In this document: positions 34,051 through 43,028 of the stretch, piece after piece | How positions within the stretch are numbered: the first letter of the stretch is position 1 | Layout: every line of letters begins with the position of its first letter | Assembly (NCBI RefSeq): GCF_917563925.1 | Contig: NZ_CAKJTJ010000005.1 | Span: 62,001-126,000 of the forward strand | Direction: 5' to 3' | Origin: Sutcliffiella rhizosphaerae | GTDB lineage: Bacteria > Bacillota > Bacilli > Bacillales > Bacillaceae_I | Length of the DNA stretch: 64,000 nucleotides | The notes under the pieces: generated by a model | Databases searched by the model: none | What the model was told of the DNA's origin: nothing | Seen by the model: the letters and a program-made list of their open reading frames with translations, nothing else | Position numbers and translations under genes: made by a program

Positions 34051-35541
34051 ATGAAGACAATAGCATTATTTTCCAATGTGTCAGTAATAAAGGTTTATGG
34101 GGAATACCCTTTAGCTGTCTCAAATATTTTTACTGACTCCAGACAGGTGACACCAGATTCGGTCTTTGTTTGCATTAAAGGATATACAGTTGACGGCCAT
34201 CATTACATATCTTCTGCAATAGAAAAAGGGGCTAGTGTAATTGTGGTACAAGACATCCCAGATCAAATGTACGAAGATGTTTGCTATGTACATGTAAGAG
34301 ATACGGAGCGAGCAGCAGGGCATTTGGCAAACAAGTTTTTCGATTATCCTTCCACAAAGCTAAGAATTGTCGGTGTTACAGGGACAAATGGGAAAACTAC
34401 AGTGTCTAGTGTAATAAATAGTGTCTTGAGAAGAGAAGGGTATAAAACTGGTTTAAGTGGAACAATTGAAATTGATATAGATGGTGAAAAGTTCGAAAGT
34501 AAGAATACTACAAGCGATGTTCTTACGATGCAACGAATGTTAAAGGACATGGTGGAAGCTGGTGTGACAGACGTTGTGATGGAGGTTTCCTCGCATGGAC
34601 TAGTGTTAGGTAGGCTTGCAGGTGTGGATTTCCAAAATGGTGTTTTTACCAACTTAACCCAGGATCACCTCGATTTTCATGGTACAATGGAACATTACAA
34701 ATATGCTAAAGGACTGTTATTTGCTCATCTTGGACAGGACTTAAGAAAAGATAAAGCGGCAATAGTAAATGCCGATGATGAAGTATCTAAAGACTATATT
34801 ACTATGACAAGTGCAAGAATTATTTCATATGGAATTAAAAATGAAGCGGATTTCAGAGCGGAAAATATCCGTTTCCATGAAAGCAAGACGAGCTTTACCT
34901 TAAAAACAAATTTTGGTGAGTATGATCTGGATATTCCTTTTATTGGCGAGTTCAATGTATATAACATTCTTTCTGTCATTTGCGTACTTTGGGACAAAGG
35001 AATGCCGTTTGAAAGAATATTGATGCACTTAAAAGAAACACCGCCACCAAGTGGGCGCATGGAAATATTCCAAACTGGTGATAAGAGGAATGTCATCATT
35101 GATTATGCACATACAGAGGATGCAATAGGGAAGGTATTGGATAGTATCCGAATGTTCTCTACAAAAAAGATCATTTCCATTATTGGAACAGGTGGCGGTA
35201 GGGATAAAGACAAACGTCCAAAAATGGGTCGTATTGCTACTGAAAAGTCAGACTATTGTATTTTTACAACCGATAATCCATTAGATGAACCTGGTAAAGA
35301 AATAGTGGACATGCTTGCGGCTGGAGCAATAGATGATCAGTTTGAATGTATTCCAGACAGAGAAGAAGCAATCACTCGTGCTGTGGAAATAGCAAAAGAA
35401 GGAGATGTAGTACTTATTGCCGGGAAAGGTCATGAAAATTATCAGTTAATCGGAAAAGAAGTAGTACCGTTTGATGAAAAAGAAATAACCTTAAGAGCAA
35501 TAAGGGATTATCCTTTGACAGAAAATATACCGACAACTTAA
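34051..35541 (+). CDS. MurE-family UDP-MurNAc-tripeptide synthetase paralog
   Basis: The protein has 496 residues from the ATG at 34051 (AGAAGGG upstream). All three Mur ligase domains are present: an N-terminal UDP-binding domain (NIFTDSRQVTPDSVFVCIKG), a central ATPase with P-loop GVTGTNGKTT and the segment MEVSSHGLVLGR, and a C-terminal domain (PPPSGRMEIF, GTGGGRDKDKRPKMG). In diaminopimelate-adding MurE enzymes the specificity motif is DNPR; here residues 408-411 read DNPL, so the arginine that contacts the diaminopimelate carboxylate is absent. It is not in a division/cell-wall cluster, so it is a second copy with possibly different amino-acid specificity. Confidence 0.8.
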   Translation: MKTIALFSNVSVIKVYGEYPLAVSNIFTDSRQVTPDSVFVCIKGYTVDGHHYISSAIEKGASVIVVQDIPDQMYEDVCYVHVRDTERAAGHLANKFFDYPSTKLRIVGVTGTNGKTTVSSVINSVLRREGYKTGLSGTIEIDIDGEKFESKNTTSDVLTMQRMLKDMVEAGVTDVVMEVSSHGLVLGRLAGVDFQNGVFTNLTQDHLDFHGTMEHYKYAKGLLFAHLGQDLRKDKAAIVNADDEVSKDYITMTSARIISYGIKNEADFRAENIRFHESKTSFTLKTNFGEYDLDIPFIGEFNVYNILSVICVLWDKGMPFERILMHLKETPPPSGRMEIFQTGDKRNVIIDYAHTEDAIGKVLDSIRMFSTKKIISIIGTGGGRDKDKRPKMGRIATEKSDYCIFTTDNPLDEPGKEIVDMLAAGAIDDQFECIPDREEAITRAVEIAKEGDVVLIAGKGHENYQLIGKEVVPFDEKEITLRAIRDYPLTENIPTT

Positions 35542-35552
35542 TAACATTAGTG

Positions 35553-35608
35553 AGACTAGGTGTGATGATTTCCTCCTTAAGGGGAATCATCAGCTAGTCT
35601 TCTTTTTT
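35553..35608 (+). terminator. Strong terminator of the MurE-like gene
   Basis: GACTAG ... GATGATTTCC and GGAATCATC ... CTAGTC form a long stem, followed by TTCTTTTTT. Confidence 0.88.
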
Positions 35609-35633
35609 ATATATTATTAAAATATTCTAGGGG

Positions 35634-36542
35634 ATGATGAGGGGAATGAGAAATAAGTCTACATTTATTTTATTTGTTTTTTTGTTTATTTTTGGATGTT
35701 CTAATCAAACAGTACCATCTATTACTAATGATATTCAAAATCATGCTGAATCCGAGGATGAAGGAACAGACAGTGAATCAGTAATTGAAAATGACAAGGT
35801 AGATGAGCCTTTAGAAGAAGTAATCGAAAAATTACAAGCGAAAGCAATTGAAGTTAAGGAACAAAATTACGAAAAACATTCGCAATTTTCTGAGTATGTA
35901 CCTGGTGTGAAAACAAGACTTGATACAGATGATAAAGTGGTTGCTTTAACTTTAGATGCATGTGGTGGTGAAAATGGAAGTGGATATGATAAAGAATTGA
36001 TTGACTTTCTAATTGAAAATAATATTAAAGCAGACCTTTTTATTAACGCGAGATGGATACATAAAAATGAGAATATTTTTCTTGAACTTGCTAAAAATCC
36101 TCTCTTTACTATCCAGAATCATGGAACGGAGCATAAACCACTCTCTGTAACTCCAAATAGTGCATGGGGCATTGAAAGCACTTCAAGTCAAGAAGAAATT
36201 GTTCAAGAAATAATGGATAATCAATTTTTAATATACGAGTTGACAGGAGAGCTTCCACGTTATTTCCGTTCTGGTACAGCTTTTTATGACGAGGTTTCAG
36301 TGAATATTGCTAATGACCTTGGTGTAGAAATTGTTAACTTTGATGTCATTGGTGATGGAGGAGCAACGTTTACGAAAGAACAAGTCGTAACGTCCATGAA
36401 CACAGCTGAAGCGGGATCTATTATTATCCTCCATATGAATCAACCTAAAAGTGATACAGCAGAAGGCGTGATGGAAGCAGTGTTGAAACTAAAGGACGAA
36501 GGATATCGTTTTGTTCATCTTAGTGAATATGATTTGCACTAA
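35634..36542 (+). CDS. NodB-fold polysaccharide deacetylase lipoprotein, DACGG subfamily
   Basis: The frame gives 302 residues; the start is uncertain among ATGs at 35634, 35637 and 35646 because the ribosome site TAGGGGATGATGAGGGG overlaps them. The signal peptide ends in FLFIFGC (lipobox), followed by an acidic linker. The deacetylase motif 1 reads LTLDACGG instead of TFDDG (Asp108 retained, second Asp replaced by Ala), motif 2 is QNHGTEHKPLS, and later motifs are YFRSGTAFYDE and SIIILHMN. This variant is a recognised Bacillus subgroup. It presumably acts on wall or surface glycans outside the membrane; catalysis by the variant motif is not certain. Confidence 0.82.
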   Translation: MMRGMRNKSTFILFVFLFIFGCSNQTVPSITNDIQNHAESEDEGTDSESVIENDKVDEPLEEVIEKLQAKAIEVKEQNYEKHSQFSEYVPGVKTRLDTDDKVVALTLDACGGENGSGYDKELIDFLIENNIKADLFINARWIHKNENIFLELAKNPLFTIQNHGTEHKPLSVTPNSAWGIESTSSQEEIVQEIMDNQFLIYELTGELPRYFRSGTAFYDEVSVNIANDLGVEIVNFDVIGDGGATFTKEQVVTSMNTAEAGSIIILHMNQPKSDTAEGVMEAVLKLKDEGYRFVHLSEYDLH

Positions 36543-36622
36543 ATTACAATTTTGTAACAATTGGGTGATATATACATATTGAAAACGATACAGGTGACGA
36601 TATACATGGGAGGAATATTATC

Positions 36623-37477
36623 ATGGCCTGTATCTTTCATTGTTTATTTTCAGTTGTGCTATTATTTAATGTCTCTGCTTGTCAAACAAAAACGAAGGTG
36701 GAGAAAGCAAGCGAAAAATTAGGAGAGCATCTCGTCGCTGAATCATTAACCAAACCTATATTAATGATTCAAGAACAACCGTTTTATATAATAAAGATAT
36801 CATCAAAAGAGGAGTTAAAAGAATTTATTAGTAAAAAGTATCATTTACCTTCCATCTTCAACAAAGAATTAAGAGCATTAAATATATCCTCAGATCACAC
36901 AAATAAAGTCATTGCACTTGAAGTTGAAGGGGAGAAAAAACACCATAAAAATGACAAGGAACGAGAGCATATTATTTATGTAAAAGAACAACAAAAAGAA
37001 AATCTCCTTGAAGTTAGAAAGAAAGAGGATTCATATATGTCAATATCTACAAAAGGAACCGGCAAAAAGAGGGCAGATTCGGATATCGTAAAATATGCAT
37101 TCTTTAATCATAAGGAAATGGAAAAGCGCGTTAATAAAATGATAAAGCATAACAATGTAATACCGTTCAGTACATTAAAAGCAAATAGGAAAAATAGTCT
37201 CTTAGGAAACCAACATCGCACTGAGGGGAAAATTCAAAATCAAGTTAAGGACGTCTTTATGAATGCGAAAGAGGATGCAATGATCATACTTCATAGTGAA
37301 AATAAAAAAACTTTTCCGAAAAAAATTAAGCTATATATTCCTGAATTTAAAAGTAGAGGTTTCCGATTGCTACGTAATACTTTAAAGCAGTCAGGTTTCT
37401 TTCTCGTATTAAGAGAGCAGATGAGTTCCGATTTAGACGAGTTTATTATTAAGTTCGTAAAAATGCGAAATTACTAA
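36623..37477 (+). CDS. Hypothetical Lys-rich lipoprotein
   Basis: The protein has 284 residues from the ATG at 36623, behind GGGAGGA. Residues 1-20 are a signal peptide with the lipobox VSAC. The mature protein is strongly basic, with the charged stretch EGEKKHHKNDKEREH near residue 110. No conserved domain is recognised and it has no repeats. It lies 80 bases after the deacetylase lipoprotein gene in the same direction, so the two may act together at the envelope. It ends at a strong bidirectional terminator. Confidence 0.7.
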   Translation: MACIFHCLFSVVLLFNVSACQTKTKVEKASEKLGEHLVAESLTKPILMIQEQPFYIIKISSKEELKEFISKKYHLPSIFNKELRALNISSDHTNKVIALEVEGEKKHHKNDKEREHIIYVKEQQKENLLEVRKKEDSYMSISTKGTGKKRADSDIVKYAFFNHKEMEKRVNKMIKHNNVIPFSTLKANRKNSLLGNQHRTEGKIQNQVKDVFMNAKEDAMIILHSENKKTFPKKIKLYIPEFKSRGFRLLRNTLKQSGFFLVLREQMSSDLDEFIIKFVKMRNY

Positions 37478-37485
37478 AATAAACA

Positions 37486-37523
37486 AAAAGTCCAGACACT
37501 TTTTACGAAGTCTGGACTTTTTA
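37486..37523. terminator. Bidirectional terminator between the lipoprotein gene and clpE
   Basis: AAAAAGTCCAGAC and GTCTGGACTTTTT form a perfect 13-bp stem with T-runs on both strands. Confidence 0.92.
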
Positions 37524-37528
37524 TATTT

Positions 37529-39670
37529 CTATTTAGTTTTTACTACAATTGTATCTTCTTCAAGGTCAATATGAATGGATCTCTCCACCATTTCATCTAA
37601 TAATATATCTGTAAGTGGATCTTCTATTTGCTCTTGAATTAATCTGCGTAACGGTCTTGCACCATAAGTAGGACTATATCCGAGCTCTGTTAGTTTTTCT
37701 TTTGCTTTTTCTGATAAATCTATACTAAAACCATGTTCTTCTTCTAGCATTGACGTAAGTTCATTCATCATAATATCGACAATCTCCATTAGATGTTCTT
37801 TCTCTAAAGGAGAAAATTCAATGATACTGTCAAATCTGTTCAAAAACTCAGGCTTGAAGTAAGTTGTTAAATTATCAAGGGTTATACTTTTAGATTTTGT
37901 GGATTGCTTTTCAAATCCAACTGATATTTTTTTATCCCCAACACCTGCATTACTCGTCATGATAATAATTGAGTCCTTAAAGCTTACTGTTCTTCCCTGA
38001 CTATCGGTTAAACGCCCATCTTCCATCACTTGCAAAAATAGATTTAGGACATCGGGATGTGCTTTTTCCATTTCATCTAACAAAATAATGCTGTATGGAT
38101 TTCTACGGACTTTTTCGGTTAATTGCCCTGCTTCATCATGACCGACATAACCCGGGGGTGATCCAATTAATTTGGAAACACTATGCTTCTCCATGAATTC
38201 ACTCATATCAAATCTGATATAGGCATCTTTCGTTCCAAATAATTCTTCAGCAAGTGATTTAGTTAATTCTGTCTTTCCTACACCGGTAGGGCCAACAAAC
38301 ATAAATGCACCAATTGGTCTTTCTTTACGTTTGAGCCCTGCCCGGCTTCTGCGAATTGCTTTTGCTACTTTTTTCACAGCCTCATGTTGACCGATTACTT
38401 TTTTATTTAAAAGGAGTTCAAGATTTTTTAATTTATCTTGTTCGTCTTGTTGTAATTTCCCTACAGGTATTCCTGTTATTTCTTCCATAATACTTTGAAT
38501 ATCTGCTACAGTTACTTCTGCACTATAAATAGAAGAGTCATTGGCTGAGTTCCGTTGTTGTTCTAGAATTACCTCTTCATCTCTTAAAGCAGCTGCTTTT
38601 TCGTAATCTTCTTTTTCTAGTGCTGTTTGTTTTTCTTTTTCTATTTCAGTAAGTCTGGAGTGGATATGCTCCATGTTTACGGTGTTAAGTGTCAGGTTCT
38701 TTCTAGAACCTGCTTCATCCAATAAGTCAATTGCTTTATCCGGTAAGAAACGGTCCTGGATATAGCGATGTGATAACTGAACGCATGCTTTTATGGCATC
38801 TTCCGAATATGATACGTGATGAAACTCTTCGTATTTGGATTGAATACCTTTTAGAATCTTAAAAGCTTCTTCTGTAGTAGGTTCCTTAACTAATACTGGT
38901 TGAAAGCGTCGTTCAAGAGCTGCATCTTTTTCAATCTGTCGATATTCCTTTAACGTCGTTGCTCCGATCAATTGAAGTTCCCCACGCGCTAATGCAGGTT
39001 TTAATATGTTCCCAGCATCCATGGAACCTTCAGCAGAACCAGCGCCAACAATTAAATGTAGTTCATCCACAAAAAGAATAATATTTTTTCGTTTTTGTAA
39101 TTCAGAAATAACTTGCTTTAGACGATCTTCAAACTGACCTCTTATACCTGTGTTAGCAACTAGGGCTGCAACATCAAGTAAATAAATTTCTTTGTTTTTC
39201 AGTTTAGAAGGGACATCTCCTTCAACAATCTTAAGGGCAAGTCCTTCTGCAATGGCAGTTTTACCTACTCCTGGTTCTCCAATCAGAACCGGATTATTTT
39301 TATTTCGTCTATTTAATATTTCAATAACTCGTTTTATTTCTTTATCTCTTCCAATTACCGGATCAATCAATCCAGTCTTGGCTATATTTGTTATGTTCTT
39401 GCCGAGTTCGTCTAATATGCTCCCGCCACCATGTTGTTTATTTGTTTTCTGTTGTTCAAACTTAGAAAATCCTTGTTGATTACTTTCTTCGTTTCCGTCA
39501 TTGAATGGAAATCCTGAAAGGAAACCATTAGGCGTAGGTGATTTTAAGTCAACACTAATTTCTTCAAAGCAGGGATGGCATAAGAATAAATGCTTATGAT
39601 CCTGGTTTGATTGTATTCTAAATTGGATTGTAGCTTTGTTAATCTCACATTTTTGACATTTCATCATCAT
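37529..39670 (-). CDS. clpE: ClpE ATP-dependent protease ATPase subunit
   Basis: This 713-residue Hsp100 protein has an N-terminal zinc-binding domain with CQKC (residues 4-7) and CHPC, the feature that separates ClpE from ClpC. Two AAA modules follow: Walker A GEPGVGKTA with Walker B IILFVDELH, a middle coiled-coil/UVR segment (EKEDYEKAAALRDEEV), then Walker A GPTGVGKTE with IILLDEMEKAHPDV. It unfolds proteins for ClpP. Three tandem ATGs (39670, 39667, 39664) follow AGGAGG; the second has the best spacing. Upstream are a good promoter and two CtsR boxes. Confidence 0.95.
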   Translation of the reverse strand: MMMKCQKCEINKATIQFRIQSNQDHKHLFLCHPCFEEISVDLKSPTPNGFLSGFPFNDGNEESNQQGFSKFEQQKTNKQHGGGSILDELGKNITNIAKTGLIDPVIGRDKEIKRVIEILNRRNKNNPVLIGEPGVGKTAIAEGLALKIVEGDVPSKLKNKEIYLLDVAALVANTGIRGQFEDRLKQVISELQKRKNIILFVDELHLIVGAGSAEGSMDAGNILKPALARGELQLIGATTLKEYRQIEKDAALERRFQPVLVKEPTTEEAFKILKGIQSKYEEFHHVSYSEDAIKACVQLSHRYIQDRFLPDKAIDLLDEAGSRKNLTLNTVNMEHIHSRLTEIEKEKQTALEKEDYEKAAALRDEEVILEQQRNSANDSSIYSAEVTVADIQSIMEEITGIPVGKLQQDEQDKLKNLELLLNKKVIGQHEAVKKVAKAIRRSRAGLKRKERPIGAFMFVGPTGVGKTELTKSLAEELFGTKDAYIRFDMSEFMEKHSVSKLIGSPPGYVGHDEAGQLTEKVRRNPYSIILLDEMEKAHPDVLNLFLQVMEDGRLTDSQGRTVSFKDSIIIMTSNAGVGDKKISVGFEKQSTKSKSITLDNLTTYFKPEFLNRFDSIIEFSPLEKEHLMEIVDIMMNELTSMLEEEHGFSIDLSEKAKEKLTELGYSPTYGARPLRRLIQEQIEDPLTDILLDEMVERSIHIDLEEDTIVVKTK

Positions 39671-39689
39671 GCATCCTCCTAAATGAAAA

Positions 39690-39710
39690 GTTTGACCTTA
39701 TTTGACCTTT
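39690..39710 (-). promoter_or_regulatory. CtsR operator, proximal, of clpE
   Basis: On the minus strand AAAGGTCAAATAAGGTCAAA is a tandem heptad matching the CtsR consensus RGTCAAANANRGTCAAA. Confidence 0.88.
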
Positions 39711-39725
39711 TGAGGTTGTAATCAC

Positions 39726-39754
39726 ATTATACTTTGACCTTTTTTGACTTTCAA
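39726..39754 (-). promoter_or_regulatory. Sigma-A promoter of clpE with embedded CtsR operator
   Basis: Minus-strand TTGAAA (39749-39754), 17-base spacer, TATAAT (39726-39731). The spacer region holds a second CtsR heptad pair, AGTCAAAAAAGGTCAAA (39733-39749), so CtsR binding blocks polymerase directly. Confidence 0.85.
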
Positions 39755-39823
39755 GTATTTTGATTTATGTTAATTTATGGGATTAAGTTATTGGTTTGTA
39801 ATACTAAAATTCTGAATATTTTA

Positions 39824-39853
39824 TTGACTTTCATAAAGTGAGATTGCTATAAT
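39824..39853 (+). promoter_or_regulatory. Predicted sigma-A promoter of the tandem S-box leader
   Basis: TTGACT (39824-39829), 18-base spacer, TATAAT (39848-39853), about 40 bases before the first aptamer. Confidence 0.7.
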
Positions 39854-39892
39854 TGCAAAAAGTAATCAAATCAACCTAAATTTAATATCAAC

Positions 39893-40046
39893 ACTTCTTA
39901 TTAAGAGTGGCTGAGGGACAGACCCAATGAAGCCCGGCAACCTTCAAGCAAAATTGAAAAGGTGCTAATTTCTGCAGATATTCATTCTGAAAAATAAGAA
40001 GAGGTCATTAACGATAAACCTCTTCTATGGAAGGGGTTTTCTTATT
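39893..40046 (+). promoter_or_regulatory. SAM-I riboswitch, upstream member of a tandem pair
   Basis: ACTTCTTATTAAGAGTGGCT, then CCCAATGAAGCCCGGCAACC, GGTGCTAATTTCTGCAG and the closing AATAAGAAG (to 40002). The terminator AAACCTCTTC...GAAGGGGTTTT is at 40015-40046. No intact gene follows before the second riboswitch. Confidence 0.93.
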
Positions 40047-40078
40047 AGAAGACATATTAATGGATAATTAGCTGTTGA

Positions 40079-40258
40079 TTAGACCTCAAAGGGAAGATTC
40101 ATGAACATTTCTGCATGCGATATAAATGCTGCCACCTGCAAGAAAAACGTATTATGAAAATCCCAAAGGCGATGAGGTACCATAAACAAACCTTGGAAAG
40201 CGATGGGATGCAGATATTAACAGAGCATTTTAGAAAAATAACGTTTAGAGATTTCTGA
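40079..40258 (+). pseudogene. Possible decayed ORF between two S-boxes (60 codons open, no good start)
   Basis: A frame open for 59 codons encodes HFCMRYKCCHLQEKRIMK and, at its end, TLESDGMQILTEHFRKITF. It has no ATG with a ribosome site at its head; the only good site (AAAGGGA) leads into a different 18-codon frame. It may be the vestige of a SAM-regulated gene, or chance. Confidence 0.25.
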
Positions 40259-40374
40259 AGAGAAGCAAGCCTAAGTAATTTCCTTTTAAAATGGTTCTTT
40301 TTTAAAATCATTCATAATATTGTTAAATAGACACATTACTTAAGTAGTGTTTTAGCATTTAAAAAAATTTCATA

Positions 40375-40529
40375 TCTCTTATCCAGAGCGACTGAGGGAA
40401 CAGGCCCGATGAAGTCCAGCAACCCTTCAAGAAATTTTATTCTTGAGAAGGTGCTACATCCTGCAGACAGTAATTGTCTGAAAGATAAGAGGAGAATAAC
40501 ACTCTCTTCTTATCCGAAGGGAGTTTTTT
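40375..40529 (+). promoter_or_regulatory. SAM-I riboswitch, downstream member, controls metY-metX-hom
   Basis: TCTCTTATCCAGAGCGACTG, GGCCCGATGAAGTCCAGCAA, GAAGGTGCTACATCCTGCAG and the closing GATAAGAGG (to 40492), with terminator CTCTCTTC...GAAGGGAGTTTTTTT (40502-40529). It is 63 bases before metY. Confidence 0.95.
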
Positions 40530-40592
40530 TATTAGTTTTTTCAAAAGGAGCTTCCTAAAAATAAATAAATTTGAAAAATTGGAGGTTAGAAA

Positions 40593-41912
40593 ATGACAAG
40601 TAAAAGCTTTGACCTAGAAACTCTTTTATTACACGGTGGTCAATCACCAGACCCAGTAACCGGAGCACGTGCTGTTCCTATTTATCAAACAACATCATAT
40701 GTCTTCGAACATACAGAACATGCACAGAACCTCTTTGCATTAAATGAATTCGGTAATATTTACTCGAGAATAATGAATCCAACGGTAGATGTCTTGGAGC
40801 AAAGGCTAGCTTTACTGGAAGGTGGTGCTGCTGCTGTTGCAACAAGCTCAGGGATGGCTGCTATTGCTTTTGCCGTTCTGAACATTGCTCATGCTGGTGA
40901 TGAAATTATTGCCGCCGAAAATTTATATGGTGGTACATACAACCTATTTAAAGTGACTCTACCTAAATATGGTATTAACGTAAAATTCGTTGACTCATCC
41001 AATCCAGAGAACTTCCGTCACGCCATTACTCCGAAAACAAAAGCAATCTTCGGTGAAATTATCGGTAATCCGAGTTTGCAAGTGTTAGATGTGGAGGAAG
41101 TGGCTAAGATTGCTCATGAACACTCGCTCCCACTAATAGTCGATAATACCTTTGCTTCGCCTTATTTATGTAATCCGATTAAATGGGGGGCAGATATTGT
41201 AATTCATTCCGCAACGAAATGGATTGGAGGTCACGGTACTACAATAGGTGGAGTAATTGTGGACGCTGGTAAATTTAACTGGGATCACCCCAATTTTCCA
41301 GGATTTACGGAACCGGATGAAAGCTATAACGGGATTAAATATGCACACACATTTGGCAACTTAGCTTATGCAGTGAAATTAAGAGTACAGCTTTTGCGAG
41401 ATTTCGGAGCATGCTTAAGTCCTCAAAATGCATTTTTGCTTCTCCAAGGACTTGAAACACTACATGTTCGTGTTGCAAAACATAATGAAAATGCTTTAGC
41501 ACTCGCTCAATACTTAAAGAAGCATCCAGCTGTTGAATGGGTCTCATACCCCGGACTTTCCGAGCATCCAGCTTATGCTCTTGCAAAAAAATACCTAGGA
41601 TCTGGTAATGGTTCTATCGTTAATTTCGGTATAAAGGGTGGGCGAGATGCTGGAAAAAAAGTAATTGATAATATTAAGCTTTGGTCACATGTAGCAAATG
41701 TAGGAGATGCAAAGTCACTTATAATCCATCCTGCCTCTACAACTCACCAACAGCTTTCAGTTGAGGATATTAAAAAAACTGGAGTGACAGAGGATCTAAT
41801 CCGTTTATCTGTCGGCATTGAATCCTTAAAGGATCTTCAAGAGGATTTGGATCAAGCTTTTTTCATAGCAACGGGAAAATCCAATCAATCAGTTGTGAGT
41901 CAAAACGTATAG
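40593..41912 (+). CDS. metY: O-acetylhomoserine sulfhydrylase (aminocarboxypropyltransferase)
   Basis: This 439-residue Cys/Met-metabolism PLP enzyme starts behind TTGGAGG. The PLP lysine lies in IVIHSATKWIGGHGTTIGG; other marks are TSSGMAAIAFAVLNIAHAGD and VDNTFASPYLCNPIKWGAD. Its length and the ~60-residue insertion after the lysine (FNWDHPNFPGFTEPD) distinguish MetY from shorter cystathionine enzymes. It makes homocysteine from O-acetylhomoserine and sulfide. With metX and hom in the same operon it forms a direct sulfhydrylation route under SAM control. Confidence 0.94.
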   Translation: MTSKSFDLETLLLHGGQSPDPVTGARAVPIYQTTSYVFEHTEHAQNLFALNEFGNIYSRIMNPTVDVLEQRLALLEGGAAAVATSSGMAAIAFAVLNIAHAGDEIIAAENLYGGTYNLFKVTLPKYGINVKFVDSSNPENFRHAITPKTKAIFGEIIGNPSLQVLDVEEVAKIAHEHSLPLIVDNTFASPYLCNPIKWGADIVIHSATKWIGGHGTTIGGVIVDAGKFNWDHPNFPGFTEPDESYNGIKYAHTFGNLAYAVKLRVQLLRDFGACLSPQNAFLLLQGLETLHVRVAKHNENALALAQYLKKHPAVEWVSYPGLSEHPAYALAKKYLGSGNGSIVNFGIKGGRDAGKKVIDNIKLWSHVANVGDAKSLIIHPASTTHQQLSVEDIKKTGVTEDLIRLSVGIESLKDLQEDLDQAFFIATGKSNQSVVSQNV

Positions 41913-41927
41913 AAAAGAGTGAAATAG

Positions 41928-43028
41928 TTGAGTAGTAGAAACGAAAGGAATGATGATGCAATTTGTCATAAGGTAAGCATTGGTCCTCATTTATTAGAAT
42001 GTGGAGTGGAGCTACAGGAAGTTGAAATAGCATACGAAAAAGCAGGTAATCCAATTGGTGAGGTCATTATTGTTTGTCATGCCTTAACAGGAAACCAGAA
42101 AGCTGTAGGTACAAAGGGAGATCCAGGGTGGTGGAGAGGGTTTATCGGACCCGGATTGTACGTGGACACAGATAAATTCCAAGTCATTACGATGAACGTT
42201 CTTGGGGGCTGTAATGGCTCTACTGGGCCAATCAGTATTAATCCTACAACTGGAAATTGGTATGGAGATGAGTTTCCAGCTATCACTATCCGTGACATGG
42301 TACATGCGCAGTTCAAAGTTCTTACTAAATTAGGTATAACTAGAGTGAGAGCTATACTTGGTGGTTCACTTGGAGGAATGCAAGTATTGGAATGGGGTCT
42401 TTTGTATCCAAATTTTGCGGAAGTTATTATCCCCATCGCAGTGACGCCATATTTCACTGATTATGCGCTTGCCTATAATGCAATTGGCAGACACGCAATA
42501 AAAGCAGATCCTGCTTGGGAAAAAGGTCAATATCCAATTGGTACTGTCATTAAAGGATTGGAAATCGCAAGAATGGTCGGTTTAGTTACATATCGATCGG
42601 ATAGACTATTCAACGAAAGATTCAAAAGAGATCGGAAAGAAGTAGGAAAAGACATCGAATATCAAGTAGATTCTTACATGAAATATCAAGGTGAAAAATT
42701 TTCAAGGAGGTTTGATGCAAACAGTTATCTTTCCCTTCTTAAAGCGATGGATCAGTATGATATCGGATATATGCGAAATGGCTGGAAATCTGCACTAAAT
42801 CAGCTTGAAGCGAAAACTTGTTTGATAAGCTTTAAAGGTGATTTATTGTATCCTTCTACTTTAATAAAAGAAGTGTCAGAATGTATGAATATCTTAGGAA
42901 AAAAAGTTACACATTTTGAGGTAGATACAATGTTCGGTCATGATGGATTTCTGGTGGAATTCGAAAAATGGGGGGGAGTCATCAAGAATTTATTAGAAGA
43001 AAAGGAAGTGACACAATGTCTAGTTTAA
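41928..43028 (+). CDS. metX: Homoserine O-acetyltransferase
   Basis: The protein has 366 residues from a TTG start behind AAAAGAGTG. It is an alpha/beta-hydrolase-fold acyltransferase: substrate segment NVLGGCNGSTGPISINP, nucleophile elbow GGSLGGMQVLEW and the terminal catalytic His in MFGHDGFLVEF. It activates homoserine with acetyl-CoA for MetY. The last 13 bases overlap the hom coding sequence, so the two are coupled. It is MetX, not the unrelated MetA-type enzyme. Confidence 0.94.
   Translation: MSSRNERNDDAICHKVSIGPHLLECGVELQEVEIAYEKAGNPIGEVIIVCHALTGNQKAVGTKGDPGWWRGFIGPGLYVDTDKFQVITMNVLGGCNGSTGPISINPTTGNWYGDEFPAITIRDMVHAQFKVLTKLGITRVRAILGGSLGGMQVLEWGLLYPNFAEVIIPIAVTPYFTDYALAYNAIGRHAIKADPAWEKGQYPIGTVIKGLEIARMVGLVTYRSDRLFNERFKRDRKEVGKDIEYQVDSYMKYQGEKFSRRFDANSYLSLLKAMDQYDIGYMRNGWKSALNQLEAKTCLISFKGDLLYPSTLIKEVSECMNILGKKVTHFEVDTMFGHDGFLVEFEKWGGVIKNLLEEKEVTQCLV

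Noticed and set aside
40099-40311. Minus-strand ORF between the two S-boxes
   Set aside because: No ribosome site, no family-like composition, and its 5' part runs into sequence of no coding character.
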